A stretch of DNA of 64,000 bases from Brevundimonas sp. UBA5713 (GTDB lineage Bacteria; Pseudomonadota; Alphaproteobacteria; Caulobacterales; Caulobacteraceae). Under the pieces are notes generated by a model. It ran no database searches, was not told the origin of the DNA, and saw only the letters and a program-made list of their open reading frames with translations. The translations under genes were made by a program, and so were the position numbers. The stretch spans positions 1 through 64,000 of the forward strand of contig NZ_DIGV01000013.1 of the NCBI RefSeq assembly GCF_002419815.1, in the 5' to 3' direction. Below are positions 1 through 7,058 of this stretch, piece after piece; positions within the stretch are counted from its first letter, which is position 1; each line of letters begins with the position of its first letter.

Positions 1-616
1 CCGGAGCCGGCGGCGCGCCTTGCGGGCGCGGCGGGACCGGCTCGCCACGGGCACGCAGCACCTTCTCCAGCGCCTGCCAGCGGCTCTCGGTAAAGAAATA
101 GGACGGATCGACCTGTTCCAGACCCGCCGAGATGGCAAAGGTCTCGGCCCCTTCGCCGATCAGCATAACGTGGGGCGAACGCTCCATGATGGCGCGCGCG
201 GCGGCAATCGGGCTCTTGGTGCGGGTCAGACCGGCCACGGCTCCGGCATTCAGATCAGTGCCATCCATGATGGCGGCGTCCAGCTCATTGGTGCCCGCAG
301 AGGTAAAGACAGCCCCCTTGCCCGCATTGAACAGCGGATTGTTTTCCAGCACCTGAACGGCGGCCTCGACCGCGTCCATGGCCGTGCCGCCAGCAGCCAG
401 AATGGCCTGACCGGCGTCCAGCGCCTGTTGCAGGCCCTGACGGTAAAGGGCGTCACGCTCCGGCGACAGATTGGCCCGCTCGATCACGCCCGCGCCGCCG
501 TGGATGGCCAGCGACCATTGGCCGTCAGGCGCGGTTTGCGCCGACGACATCGAAGCCGCCCCTAAAGTGGCACCAAGGGCGATGAGCCCTGCGACAGCCT
601 TGGCAACAGATTTCAT
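1..616 (-). CDS. Isoaspartyl peptidase/L-asparaginase, N-terminal part (cut by window edge)
   Basis: Translation from the ATG at 616 runs open to the window edge, giving about 205 residues. Residues 1-26 look like a Sec signal peptide ending near SMSSAQT. The mature part begins WSLAIHGGAGVIERA and continues with AGGTAMDAVEAAV, ENNPLFNAGKGAVFT and ELDAAIMDG, which is the N-terminal half of the plant-type asparaginase (Ntn-hydrolase) family that cleaves beta-aspartyl peptides. The nucleophilic threonine lies beyond the window. A GGGAGGGA ribosome-binding site sits 8 bases before the ATG, which fixes the start. The signal peptide implies action in the periplasm or outside the cell. Family call is firm; exact substrate is not. 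Confidence 0.9.
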   Translation of the reverse strand, partial: MKSVAKAVAGLIALGATLGAASMSSAQTAPDGQWSLAIHGGAGVIERANLSPERDALYRQGLQQALDAGQAILAAGGTAMDAVEAAVQVLENNPLFNAGKGAVFTSAGTNELDAAIMDGTDLNAGAVAGLTRTKSPIAAARAIMERSPHVMLIGEGAETFAISAGLEQVDPSYFFTESRWQALEKVLRARGEPVPPRPQGAPPAP

Positions 617-704
617 GGTTTGGATCCCTCCCCGAACACAACGCGACACCTAAAGGGCGTGGCGACCTTTGGGCGCGCGGTCAAGGGCGGGGCGTAGCCG
701 TTCG

Positions 705-890
705 TCAGGTTTGACGACGAAACCGCATCCACAGGCGGTGCGCGGCCAGCGGCACGAAGCTACAGGCGGCAGCGATCAAAAACGTGGTCCAGAACCCACC
801 ATCGGTCAGGAGGGGCGAGAGTAGCAGCCCCCCTGCGACAGCAGCGACGGGGCACAGCCAAGGCAACCAGCGCGGAGTGTTCATCGTCAT
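705..890 (-). CDS. Small two-helix membrane protein, unknown
   Basis: A 61-residue frame with two hydrophobic segments (about residues 9-28 and 33-48) and a basic C-terminus (RLWMRFRRQT). I do not recognise the family. No clear ribosome-binding site precedes the ATG at 890; an alternative start lies two codons in (MNTPRW). It stands alone between the peptidase start and the DedA-like gene, transcribed on the opposite strand from the latter. The helix-plus-basic-tail pattern supports a real gene, but the evidence is modest. Confidence 0.5.
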   Translation of the reverse strand: MTMNTPRWLPWLCPVAAVAGGLLLSPLLTDGGFWTTFLIAAACSFVPLAAHRLWMRFRRQT

Positions 891-1063
891 AACAAGCAGC
901 CGTTGTCAGGGTCCGCCCATCGGGCGTTACGGCACAGCTTAGGCATTGAAGCTTGAGCATTCAAGTTGCACGGTTGCGCCGCGCGACCTCTTGCCCCTCG
1001 CTCTTGGCGGTGGGGACTGGTAAGGGGTCGCGCTTTCACGCCACGCCGCCGACAGGAAGGCAG

Positions 1064-1642
1064 ATGCTGCGCAAGCTTTACGACTGGGTCTTCTCGCTGG
1101 CGCGTCACCGCCACGCGAGCCGTTCACTGGCTGTGGTGTCCTTTGCGGAAAGCTCTTTCTTTCCCATTCCGCCGGATGTGATGCTGGCCCCCATGGTGCT
1201 GGCCAAGCCGGAGCGCGCCTATTTCTATGCCACGGTCTGCACCATCGCCTCGGTTCTGGGTGGCCTGCTCGGCTATGCCATCGGCATGTTCCTCGAACCC
1301 GTGGGCATGGCCATTCTGTCCAGTTTGGGCAAGGCCGACACGTTCGAGGCGTTCAAGGCCCTGTTCCAGGAGCATGGCGCATGGGTGATCCTGATCAAGG
1401 GTCTGACGCCCATTCCCTATAAGCTGATCACCATATCGGCGGGCATTTTCCAGTTCAGCCTGATCCTGTTCATCGTGTTGAGTGTGATCACCCGAGCCGG
1501 GCGCTTCTTCCTCGTGGCCTTTGTACTGAAACGCTGGGGCCCGCCGATGCTGAAGGTGGTCGAGCGTCGACTGGCGCTGTTTACGGTTCTGGGCCTGATT
1601 GTCCTGGTGGGTGGATTGGTCGCGGTGAAATTCATTCACTGA
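1064..1642 (+). CDS. DedA/YqaA-type (VTT domain) membrane protein
   Basis: A 192-residue inner-membrane protein. FFPIPPDVMLAPMVLA near the N-terminus, LGGLLGYAIGMF in the middle and the G-x-TPIPYK motif (LIKGLTPIPYKLITISAG) are hallmarks of the YqaA branch of the SNARE-associated/VTT family. DedA-family members are linked to undecaprenyl-phosphate or phospholipid flipping and membrane homeostasis; the role of this branch is less clear. The frame extends upstream, but the ATG at 1064 has an AGGAAGG site 4 bases before it and starts at the conserved MLRKLYDWVF, so I chose it. It is followed by dsbB on the same strand. Confidence 0.85.
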   Translation: MLRKLYDWVFSLARHRHASRSLAVVSFAESSFFPIPPDVMLAPMVLAKPERAYFYATVCTIASVLGGLLGYAIGMFLEPVGMAILSSLGKADTFEAFKALFQEHGAWVILIKGLTPIPYKLITISAGIFQFSLILFIVLSVITRAGRFFLVAFVLKRWGPPMLKVVERRLALFTVLGLIVLVGGLVAVKFIH

Positions 1643-1680
1643 ATAGACGGCCCCCTTGGGAGCGATTATCACTGCGCCCC

Positions 1681-2220
1681 ATGCGGTATCTCTATTCGAG
1701 CATGATGCGGTGGTGGACCGCGTGGGCGCTGGCAGCGTCGCTGGCCCTTTTGGGCGCGGCCCATGCCTTTGAGCGCTTTGGCGGCCTGCAACCGTGCAAC
1801 CTGTGCCTCAAACAGCGCGAAGTGCTGTGGGCTGCGGTGGCTGTCGCCGGTGCCGCGACGGCATGGCATCTGATCAGTCGCGGCAGCCGGGGCACCTCGC
1901 GCCTGTGCGCCTTCCTGCTGGCCATCATCTTTGTCGCCGCAGCCGTGACCGCCGGATTCCATGCGGGCGGAGAGCAAGGCTGGTGGGCTTTGCCAGCGGC
2001 CTGTGCGGCGGGTGATCCGACAGCCATCGACTATTCCAATCTGGCTGGGTTGCTGGATGGCTCGGTCGAGGCTGCTCCCATAGTCTCCTGTGGCGATATC
2101 CCGTGGAGCTTTGCCGGATTGTCCATGGCGGCATGGAACTTTGTGATTTCCATCGCGCTGGCCATATTGAGCCTGTTGGCGGCAAAACGTCCCAAAGACG
2201 CCCGCCGCCCGCGTAAGTAG
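1681..2220 (+). CDS. dsbB: Disulfide bond formation protein, DsbB family
   Basis: A 179-residue membrane protein with four predicted helices. The first cysteine pair is CNLC (LQPCNLCLKQREV, about residue 40) and the periplasmic loop carries further cysteines (ACAAGD and VSCGDIPWSF), matching DsbB, which reoxidises DsbA and passes electrons to quinone. The loop is followed by a last helix (WNFVISIALAILSLLA). The start is uncertain: no ribosome-binding site precedes 1681, and MMRWW at 1702 is possible. It lies 9 bases before coq7, a ubiquinone-synthesis gene, which suits a quinone-dependent enzyme. Confidence 0.85.
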   Translation: MRYLYSSMMRWWTAWALAASLALLGAAHAFERFGGLQPCNLCLKQREVLWAAVAVAGAATAWHLISRGSRGTSRLCAFLLAIIFVAAAVTAGFHAGGEQGWWALPAACAAGDPTAIDYSNLAGLLDGSVEAAPIVSCGDIPWSFAGLSMAAWNFVISIALAILSLLAAKRPKDARRPRK

Positions 2221-2229
2221 GATAGCGAT

Positions 2230-2826
2230 ATGACCAACGCTGCAGACGTCGCCGAAAACGTAGACCCCCGCCGCATCCCGTTGCCGCGCCCCGGCCCCGG
2301 TCAGGACAAGGCGCGTCTGGCCGAGATGCTGCGCGTGGACCACGCGGGCGAGTTCGCCGCCGTGCACATCTATCGCGCCCAGCGCGCGGTGCTGGAGGCG
2401 CGCAAGGGCAAGGGTCAAATTTCTGCGGATCTGACCGAGATGGAAGGCCATGAGCAGGTCCATCTGGATCGCTTCAACGCCCTTCTGAACGAGCATCAGG
2501 TGCGCCCTACGGCCATGATCCCGCTGTGGAAGGTGGCCGCGACGGTGCTGGGCGCAGGCACGGCCCTGATCAGCGAGAAGGCCGCACACGCCTGCACCGA
2601 GGCGGTCGAGAGCGTGATTGAAAAGCACTACGCCGAGCAGATCGCCGAGATCAAAGACCGCGATCCCGATCTGGCCGCCGAACTGACCCAGTTCCGCGAC
2701 GAAGAGCTGATGCACCACGACCATGCTATCGCCCATGGCAGCCGTGAGGCTCCAGCCTATCGCCTGCTCAGCGGTGTGATCAAGCTGGGCTGCAAGGCCG
2801 CGATCAAGATCAGCGAACGCGTCTGA
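2230..2826 (+). CDS. coq7: 3-demethoxyubiquinol 3-hydroxylase (Coq7 family)
   Basis: A 198-residue di-iron hydroxylase that adds the late ring hydroxyl in ubiquinone synthesis. The metal ligands are visible: HAGEFAAVHIY, EMEGHEQVHLDRF, EAVESVIEKHY and DEELMHHDHAIAH give the E, E-x-x-H, E, E-x-x-H set of the ferritin-like four-helix fold. Length matches alphaproteobacterial Coq7. An AGGAT ribosome-binding site lies 7 bases before the ATG, and the gene starts 9 bases after dsbB, so the two probably form one transcript. Confidence 0.95.
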   Translation: MTNAADVAENVDPRRIPLPRPGPGQDKARLAEMLRVDHAGEFAAVHIYRAQRAVLEARKGKGQISADLTEMEGHEQVHLDRFNALLNEHQVRPTAMIPLWKVAATVLGAGTALISEKAAHACTEAVESVIEKHYAEQIAEIKDRDPDLAAELTQFRDEELMHHDHAIAHGSREAPAYRLLSGVIKLGCKAAIKISERV

Positions 2827-2843
2827 TCACAGGCGTGGCGGCC

Positions 2844-3824
2844 TTATCGGTCCGCTACGTCGAACGCCAGCATCAGGGTGCGCTGAAGCGGGTTCTCGTT
2901 GTCGTCCGACAGGATGTAGAGGCGCGTCTTGCCATCCTTGCGGGTGGCAGCAATGCCTTCGAAATTGTCGGTCGTGCCGGGCAGCTTCAGCTCGATCAGA
3001 ACCGGACCCAGATTTCCGCGCTCATCCATGCGACGCACACGGGCGCGCACATCCATTGGCGGGGAAAAGGATCGCTGGACCAGCCAATAGCCATCGCCTG
3101 ACGGATCGCGGTCAAGCGCTGTCATGCGATAGTCGGAATCTCTGGGGCGCGTTTGCGGCGGAATCTGAACAGCCACGCACTCGCTTATGGTGCAGTCCCA
3201 CACACCGCCATCCTCGCCCGCGACGCGCCATTGCTGGCCATGCGAAGCCAGACCCTCCATGCCGCCATTGTCGTCGAACGGCCAAATGGGGCGCGGCACT
3301 TCGCGCGGCTTGGTCAGGGCGTCCAGCGGGCCATAGTTCCAGATACGGTGGTCCCGCTCGAAACTGACCAGCACATCGCCATTGTCGAGCAGCGCCAGTC
3401 CTTCGGCATCGCCGTCGACCTTGTTGCTGATCGGCTGGCCATCCAGCATCGTCAGCCGCACCGAGCGCAACTGGTCCAGCCCGACCAGTTGACCATTGTC
3501 GTCCAGGCGCAGCTCTCCGCGCACCAGATCACCGGCATCGGACACGGCCACAAAGCCATTGTCTCCAACGAGTTTCAGGTCTGACAGGCTGCGCAGTGGC
3601 GAGACGGTGGGCGTCAGCAGATGAGCGCCACCGGCAAAGACCACCTGTGGAGCCAGGGTCGCGCCGCCGGGCAGGCCAAGGCCGATGGTACGGGTCGAGG
3701 CAGGCTGGGCCTGCCATGCGGCGCTGGTGGAGCCTTGCGTCCACGGCTGGGCCGTGATGGCTGCCCCCGCACAGGCGGCGAGGGCCAGGCTGGCGCAGGC
3801 GGCGATATAGAGCTTACGGTTCAT
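2844..3824 (-). CDS. Phytase-like/esterase-like beta-propeller lipoprotein
   Basis: A 326-residue exported protein. The N-terminus MNRKLYIAACASLALAAC has a lipobox-like LAAC, so it is probably a lipoprotein. The body contains LSDLKLVGDNGFVAVSDAGDLVRGEL, DAEGLALLDNGDVLVSFERDHRIWNY and NFEGIAATRKDGKTRLYILSDDN, the repeated pattern of the esterase-like-activity-of-phytase family (PF13449). Activity of such proteins is poorly defined. Its ATG overlaps the cobT stop codon by 4 bases, so it is translationally coupled to cobT. I see no functional link to cobalamin. Confidence 0.85.
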   Translation of the reverse strand: MNRKLYIAACASLALAACAGAAITAQPWTQGSTSAAWQAQPASTRTIGLGLPGGATLAPQVVFAGGAHLLTPTVSPLRSLSDLKLVGDNGFVAVSDAGDLVRGELRLDDNGQLVGLDQLRSVRLTMLDGQPISNKVDGDAEGLALLDNGDVLVSFERDHRIWNYGPLDALTKPREVPRPIWPFDDNGGMEGLASHGQQWRVAGEDGGVWDCTISECVAVQIPPQTRPRDSDYRMTALDRDPSGDGYWLVQRSFSPPMDVRARVRRMDERGNLGPVLIELKLPGTTDNFEGIAATRKDGKTRLYILSDDNENPLQRTLMLAFDVADR

Positions 3825-5704
3825 GCAGCCTTGCGTGCGCGGCGGGTGGTGGCAGGGGCGCGGGCGTCGACGTCAAACAGTTCCGCCAGTTTTTCGGTCA
3901 TGGCACCGGCCAGTTGCTCCACATCGGTGATGGTCAAGGCGCGGCGATACCAGCGCGTCACGTCGTGGCCGATGCCGATGGCCAGCAGTTCGACGCTGGA
4001 ACGGTCCTCGATCTCGGCGATGACGTGGCGCAGGTGTTTGTCCAGATAAAGGGCAGCGTTGGCGCTTTGGGTCGAGTCATCGACAGGCGAGCCGTCCGAG
4101 ATCACCATCAGAATACGGCGCTGCTCGCTGCGGGCCATCAGACGGTCGTGCGCCCATTGCAGGGCCTCGCCGTCGATATTCTCCTTCAGCAGGCCCTCGC
4201 GCATCATCAGGCCAAGGTTCTTCTTGGAACGGCGCCACGGCGCATCGCCGGATTTGTAGATGATATGGCGCAGGTCATTCAGGCGGCCCGGATTGGCGGG
4301 CTTGCCGTCTCCGATCCAGCGCTCGCGGCTTTGGCCACCCTTCCACGCGCGGGTGGTAAAGCCCAGAATCTCGACCTTCACGCCGCAGCGTTCCAGCGTG
4401 CGGGCCAGAATATCGGCGCACACCGCCGCCACCATGATCGGGCGACCGCGCATAGAGCCGGAGTTGTCTAGCAGCAGGGTCACGACCGTGTCGCGGAACG
4501 GGCTTTCGCTCTCCATCTTGAACGACAGCGGGCTGGTCGGGTCGGTGATGACGCGGGTCAGGCGGGCCGTGTCCAGCATGCCTTCTTCAAGGTCGAACAT
4601 CCACGAGCGGTTCTGCTGCGCCATCAGGCGACGTTGCAGTTTGTTGGCCAGTCGCGACACCACACTGCCCAGCGAGGCCAGCTGTGCATCCAGCATGGCC
4701 CGCAGGCGATCCAGTTCCATCGGATCGCACAGTTCGGCGGCGTCCACCACCTCGTCAAAGGCGGTGGTGTAGGCCCTGTAGAAATCGACCGCGCGACCGT
4801 CGTCGGTGTTCTCGTTGCGATTGGGCATGGCCCCGTCGCTGAGTTCGGGGTCTTCCACGCCGGGTTCGCCGTCGGGATCGGCGGGGCGCCCATCGGGACG
4901 GGTCTGGCGCTCGTCCTCGGCGCTTTGATCGTCAGAGGTGCCCTCCAGAGACTGGCCGCCTTCGGCCTCGCCATCGTCTTCCTGCTCGTCTTCTTCGGGC
5001 GCGTCCTGTTCGGTCTGGTTCTGGTCGTCCTCGCCCTCTTCCTCGGACTCATCGGGGGTGTCGGCAGAGCCGGATTCCAGATCAAGCGCCTTCAGGAGAT
5101 CGCCCATACGCTTGGCAAACAGGGCCTGATCGTCGGCAGCCTCGGCCAGAGCGTCGATCTGGGCACCGGCGCGACCCTCGATGTCGATACGAATCTTGTC
5201 GACCATAGAGGCCAGAGCGTCGGGGGCGCGGGTGCCCATCAGCCGCTCACGCAGCATAATGCCAACGGCCTCGCCCAACGGTACGCGCTCGGCTTCGGCC
5301 TTCAAGGCACCTGTGCGTTCCAGACGGGCGATCAGGGCCGAGCGCAGATTGGCGCGCACACCGGCCAGTTTGCGGGCACCGATGGTCTCGATGCGCGCCT
5401 GTTCCAAGGCGTCGAACACCTCGGCGGAGGTGCGGTCCTGCGGGCGGTTCTTGGCGTCGATGGCCGCGTCATGGTTGGCCAGACGCAGCGCCAGACGGTC
5501 GGCCTGACCACGCAGGGAGGCGTTCTCGCCCTCGCTGGCGTTGCGCGTCGGATGGGGCAGGGTCAGCACACCGCCAACCAGCTTGGGTCCGTCAGAGGCG
5601 AAATGCACCTCCAGTTCCGGCTGCTCGGCCAGCGCCCTCGCGGCATGGGCAAGGGCGCGCTTGAAGGTTTCCTGCGGTGTCTCGTTGGCGGCCATGGCAC
5701 ACAC
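3821..5704 (-). CDS. cobT: Cobaltochelatase subunit CobT
   Basis: A 627-residue protein, the usual CobT size. The N-terminal third is helical. Residues of about 200-290 form a very acidic linker (SEEEGEDDQNQTEQDAPEED), and the C-terminal third is a von Willebrand A domain with the MIDAS motif VTLLLDNSGSMRGRPI and MVISDGSPVDD. CobT works with the AAA+ subunit CobS and CobN to insert cobalt in aerobic cobalamin synthesis. No cobS or cobN is in this window. Translation may start at 5704 (MCAMAANETP) or at the third-codon-later ATG at 5695 (MAANETPQ), which looks more natural. Confidence 0.93.
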   Translation of the reverse strand: MCAMAANETPQETFKRALAHAARALAEQPELEVHFASDGPKLVGGVLTLPHPTRNASEGENASLRGQADRLALRLANHDAAIDAKNRPQDRTSAEVFDALEQARIETIGARKLAGVRANLRSALIARLERTGALKAEAERVPLGEAVGIMLRERLMGTRAPDALASMVDKIRIDIEGRAGAQIDALAEAADDQALFAKRMGDLLKALDLESGSADTPDESEEEGEDDQNQTEQDAPEEDEQEDDGEAEGGQSLEGTSDDQSAEDERQTRPDGRPADPDGEPGVEDPELSDGAMPNRNENTDDGRAVDFYRAYTTAFDEVVDAAELCDPMELDRLRAMLDAQLASLGSVVSRLANKLQRRLMAQQNRSWMFDLEEGMLDTARLTRVITDPTSPLSFKMESESPFRDTVVTLLLDNSGSMRGRPIMVAAVCADILARTLERCGVKVEILGFTTRAWKGGQSRERWIGDGKPANPGRLNDLRHIIYKSGDAPWRRSKKNLGLMMREGLLKENIDGEALQWAHDRLMARSEQRRILMVISDGSPVDDSTQSANAALYLDKHLRHVIAEIEDRSSVELLAIGIGHDVTRWYRRALTITDVEQLAGAMTEKLAELFDVDARAPATTRRARKAA

Positions 5705-5777
5705 ATAGACGATGCCACGCCAAGAGGAAGGCCCTAGAGCCGTCGTAGGGGCAAGAATCTAGGTCCGCTCGCGGGGA

Positions 5778-6140
5778 TCAACCGATCGGGCGACCCGCCC
5801 CCGAGCGCGAGCGGGTCTCGCTCCAAGTCGATCCCTGCATCCGGCGCAAGCTGTCCTCGTCGGTGCGATCGCGCTGGCCGGAATGGGTGGCCACCTCGCG
5901 GCACACGCGGCGGTTCATGGTCGAGCCGGTAGCGCGCTCCCAACTGCACACAGTGCGGGTATCTCCACGTGGTGCAGGTCGCGCGGTTATGGCCCGCACC
6001 GGAGACGATCCGGCTTGCACAGTTTGCGCATCGGCACGCGGCACTTCGGCCTGCGGCTCCTGTGCCATAGGAACAGACACCATGGCCCACACCATCAGCG
6101 GGATCGTCAACATAGCCGTTCTCCATTCGGTATAACGCAA
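5778..6140 (-). CDS. Small secreted cysteine-pair protein, unknown
   Basis: A protein of up to 120 residues with a signal-like segment (LTIPLMVWAMVSVPMAQ). The mature part has DTRTVCSWERATGSTMNRRVCREV followed by a charged tail with SLRRMQGSTW. Two cysteines about 14 residues apart around an R-x-TGS-R-x-x-R-C pattern recur in small exported proteins of alphaproteobacteria as I remember them, but no function is known to me. The start may be 6140 or MLTIPL nine codons later. It is encoded upstream of cobT on the same strand, 73 bases away. Confidence 0.7.
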   Translation of the reverse strand: MRYTEWRTAMLTIPLMVWAMVSVPMAQEPQAEVPRADAQTVQAGSSPVRAITARPAPRGDTRTVCSWERATGSTMNRRVCREVATHSGQRDRTDEDSLRRMQGSTWSETRSRSGAGRPIG

Positions 6141-6185
6141 CTATGCAGAGAAAAGCCGGTGCGCACAACCACCGCGGCGGGCGGC

Positions 6186-6935
6186 CTAATTTTCAGGTCG
6201 CGTACGAACCAGGATCACATTGCCTGCGCCCGGTTTCAGATCGAAGACGGGGAACTGCGACACCAGATCCTTGAGCTTCTGAAAGCCGTAGGAGCGCTGG
6301 TCGAAGTCTGGATAGGCATTGCGCAACTGGTTGCCGATAGCGCCCAGTGCCACCCAGCCGTCGCCGTCGCTGTCGGCGTCACTGATGGCCTTGGCGATCA
6401 GTTTGCGGGCCTGATTGAGATTGCGCTTGGGTTTGGGAACGGGTGCGGCGGCTTTGTCCTCGGGCTCGGTGGCAGGCGGCGGCATCAGGTTTTCGATATA
6501 GATGAAGCGGGTGCAGGCCTGACGGAAGCTTTCCGGCGTCTTTTCCTCGCCAAAGCCAAAGACCGGCAGACCCTGCTCGCGAATGCGCGAGGCCAGACGG
6601 GTAAAATCGCTGTCGCTGGAAATCAGGCAAAAGCCGTCAAACCGGCCCGAGTGCATGAGGTCCATGGCATCGATGACCAAGGCGATGTCGCCCGAGTTCT
6701 TGCCCTTGGTGTTCTGGAAATTCTGCTGCCACTGAATGCCCCATTTGGGCAGCACCTCGACCCATCCTCTCAGCGCGGGGCTGGCCGCGTCGCCATAGAT
6801 GCGCCGCGCCGTTGCCTCGCCGAGGGTAGCGATCTCGGCAAAGAGGGCGTCAACGATGCGGGACGAGGCATTCTCCCCGTCGATCAAGACGGCCAGTCGG
6901 CGGCTGGTGGCGTGTTCGGTGGCAGTCAAAGGCAT
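6186..6935 (-). CDS. NYN-domain protein with C-terminal OST-HTH/LOTUS domain
   Basis: A 249-residue protein. Residues 12-145 are a NYN (PIN-like) nuclease domain with the acidic set RRLAVLIDGENAS, KNSGDIALVIDAMD and FCLISSDSDFTRLA. After a proline/lysine linker, residues 172-245 form a LOTUS winged helix (ARKLIAKAISDADSDGDGWV to FPVFDLKPG). Bacterial NYN-LOTUS proteins (LabA/YaiI-like, MARF1-like layout) are thought to bind and perhaps cut RNA; the substrate here is unknown. All expected aspartates are present, so it should be catalytically competent. A hairpin covers its ribosome-binding region (6938-6980). Confidence 0.85.
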   Translation of the reverse strand: MPLTATEHATSRRLAVLIDGENASSRIVDALFAEIATLGEATARRIYGDAASPALRGWVEVLPKWGIQWQQNFQNTKGKNSGDIALVIDAMDLMHSGRFDGFCLISSDSDFTRLASRIREQGLPVFGFGEEKTPESFRQACTRFIYIENLMPPPATEPEDKAAAPVPKPKRNLNQARKLIAKAISDADSDGDGWVALGAIGNQLRNAYPDFDQRSYGFQKLKDLVSQFPVFDLKPGAGNVILVRTRPEN

Positions 6936-6937
6936 TC

Positions 6938-6980
6938 AGGCAACCTTCAGTCTGAACAACATCAGATATCAGGGTTGCCT
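6938..6980 (-). promoter_or_regulatory. Inverted repeat over the ribosome-binding region of the NYN-LOTUS gene
   Basis: Arms AGGCAACC (6938-6945) and GGTTGCCT (6973-6980) are perfect 8-base complements around a 27-base loop. On the minus strand the 3' arm ends two bases before the ATG and overlaps the GAAGG that would serve as ribosome-binding site. Pairing would hide it. Function is inferred only. Confidence 0.45.
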
Positions 6981-7001
6981 TGCGCGATGCGCGGGTCAAT
7001 C

Positions 7002-7036
7002 AAAAAGGGGCCAGCCGTGTGGCTGACCCCCTTAAG
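7002..7036 (-). terminator. Rho-independent terminator of the M16 peptidase gene
   Basis: On the minus strand a GC-rich stem (AAGGGGG.. with CAGCC/GGCTG core and short loop) is followed by TTTTTGATTG. It lies 23 bases after the M16 stop codon. Confidence 0.7.
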
Positions 7037-7058
7037 GCTTGAGCGTGTATCGTCAGGC

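Noticed and set aside
4634..5737. 367-codon plus-strand frame opposite cobT
   Set aside because: Low-complexity, valine/glycine-rich shadow of the acidic cobT linker.
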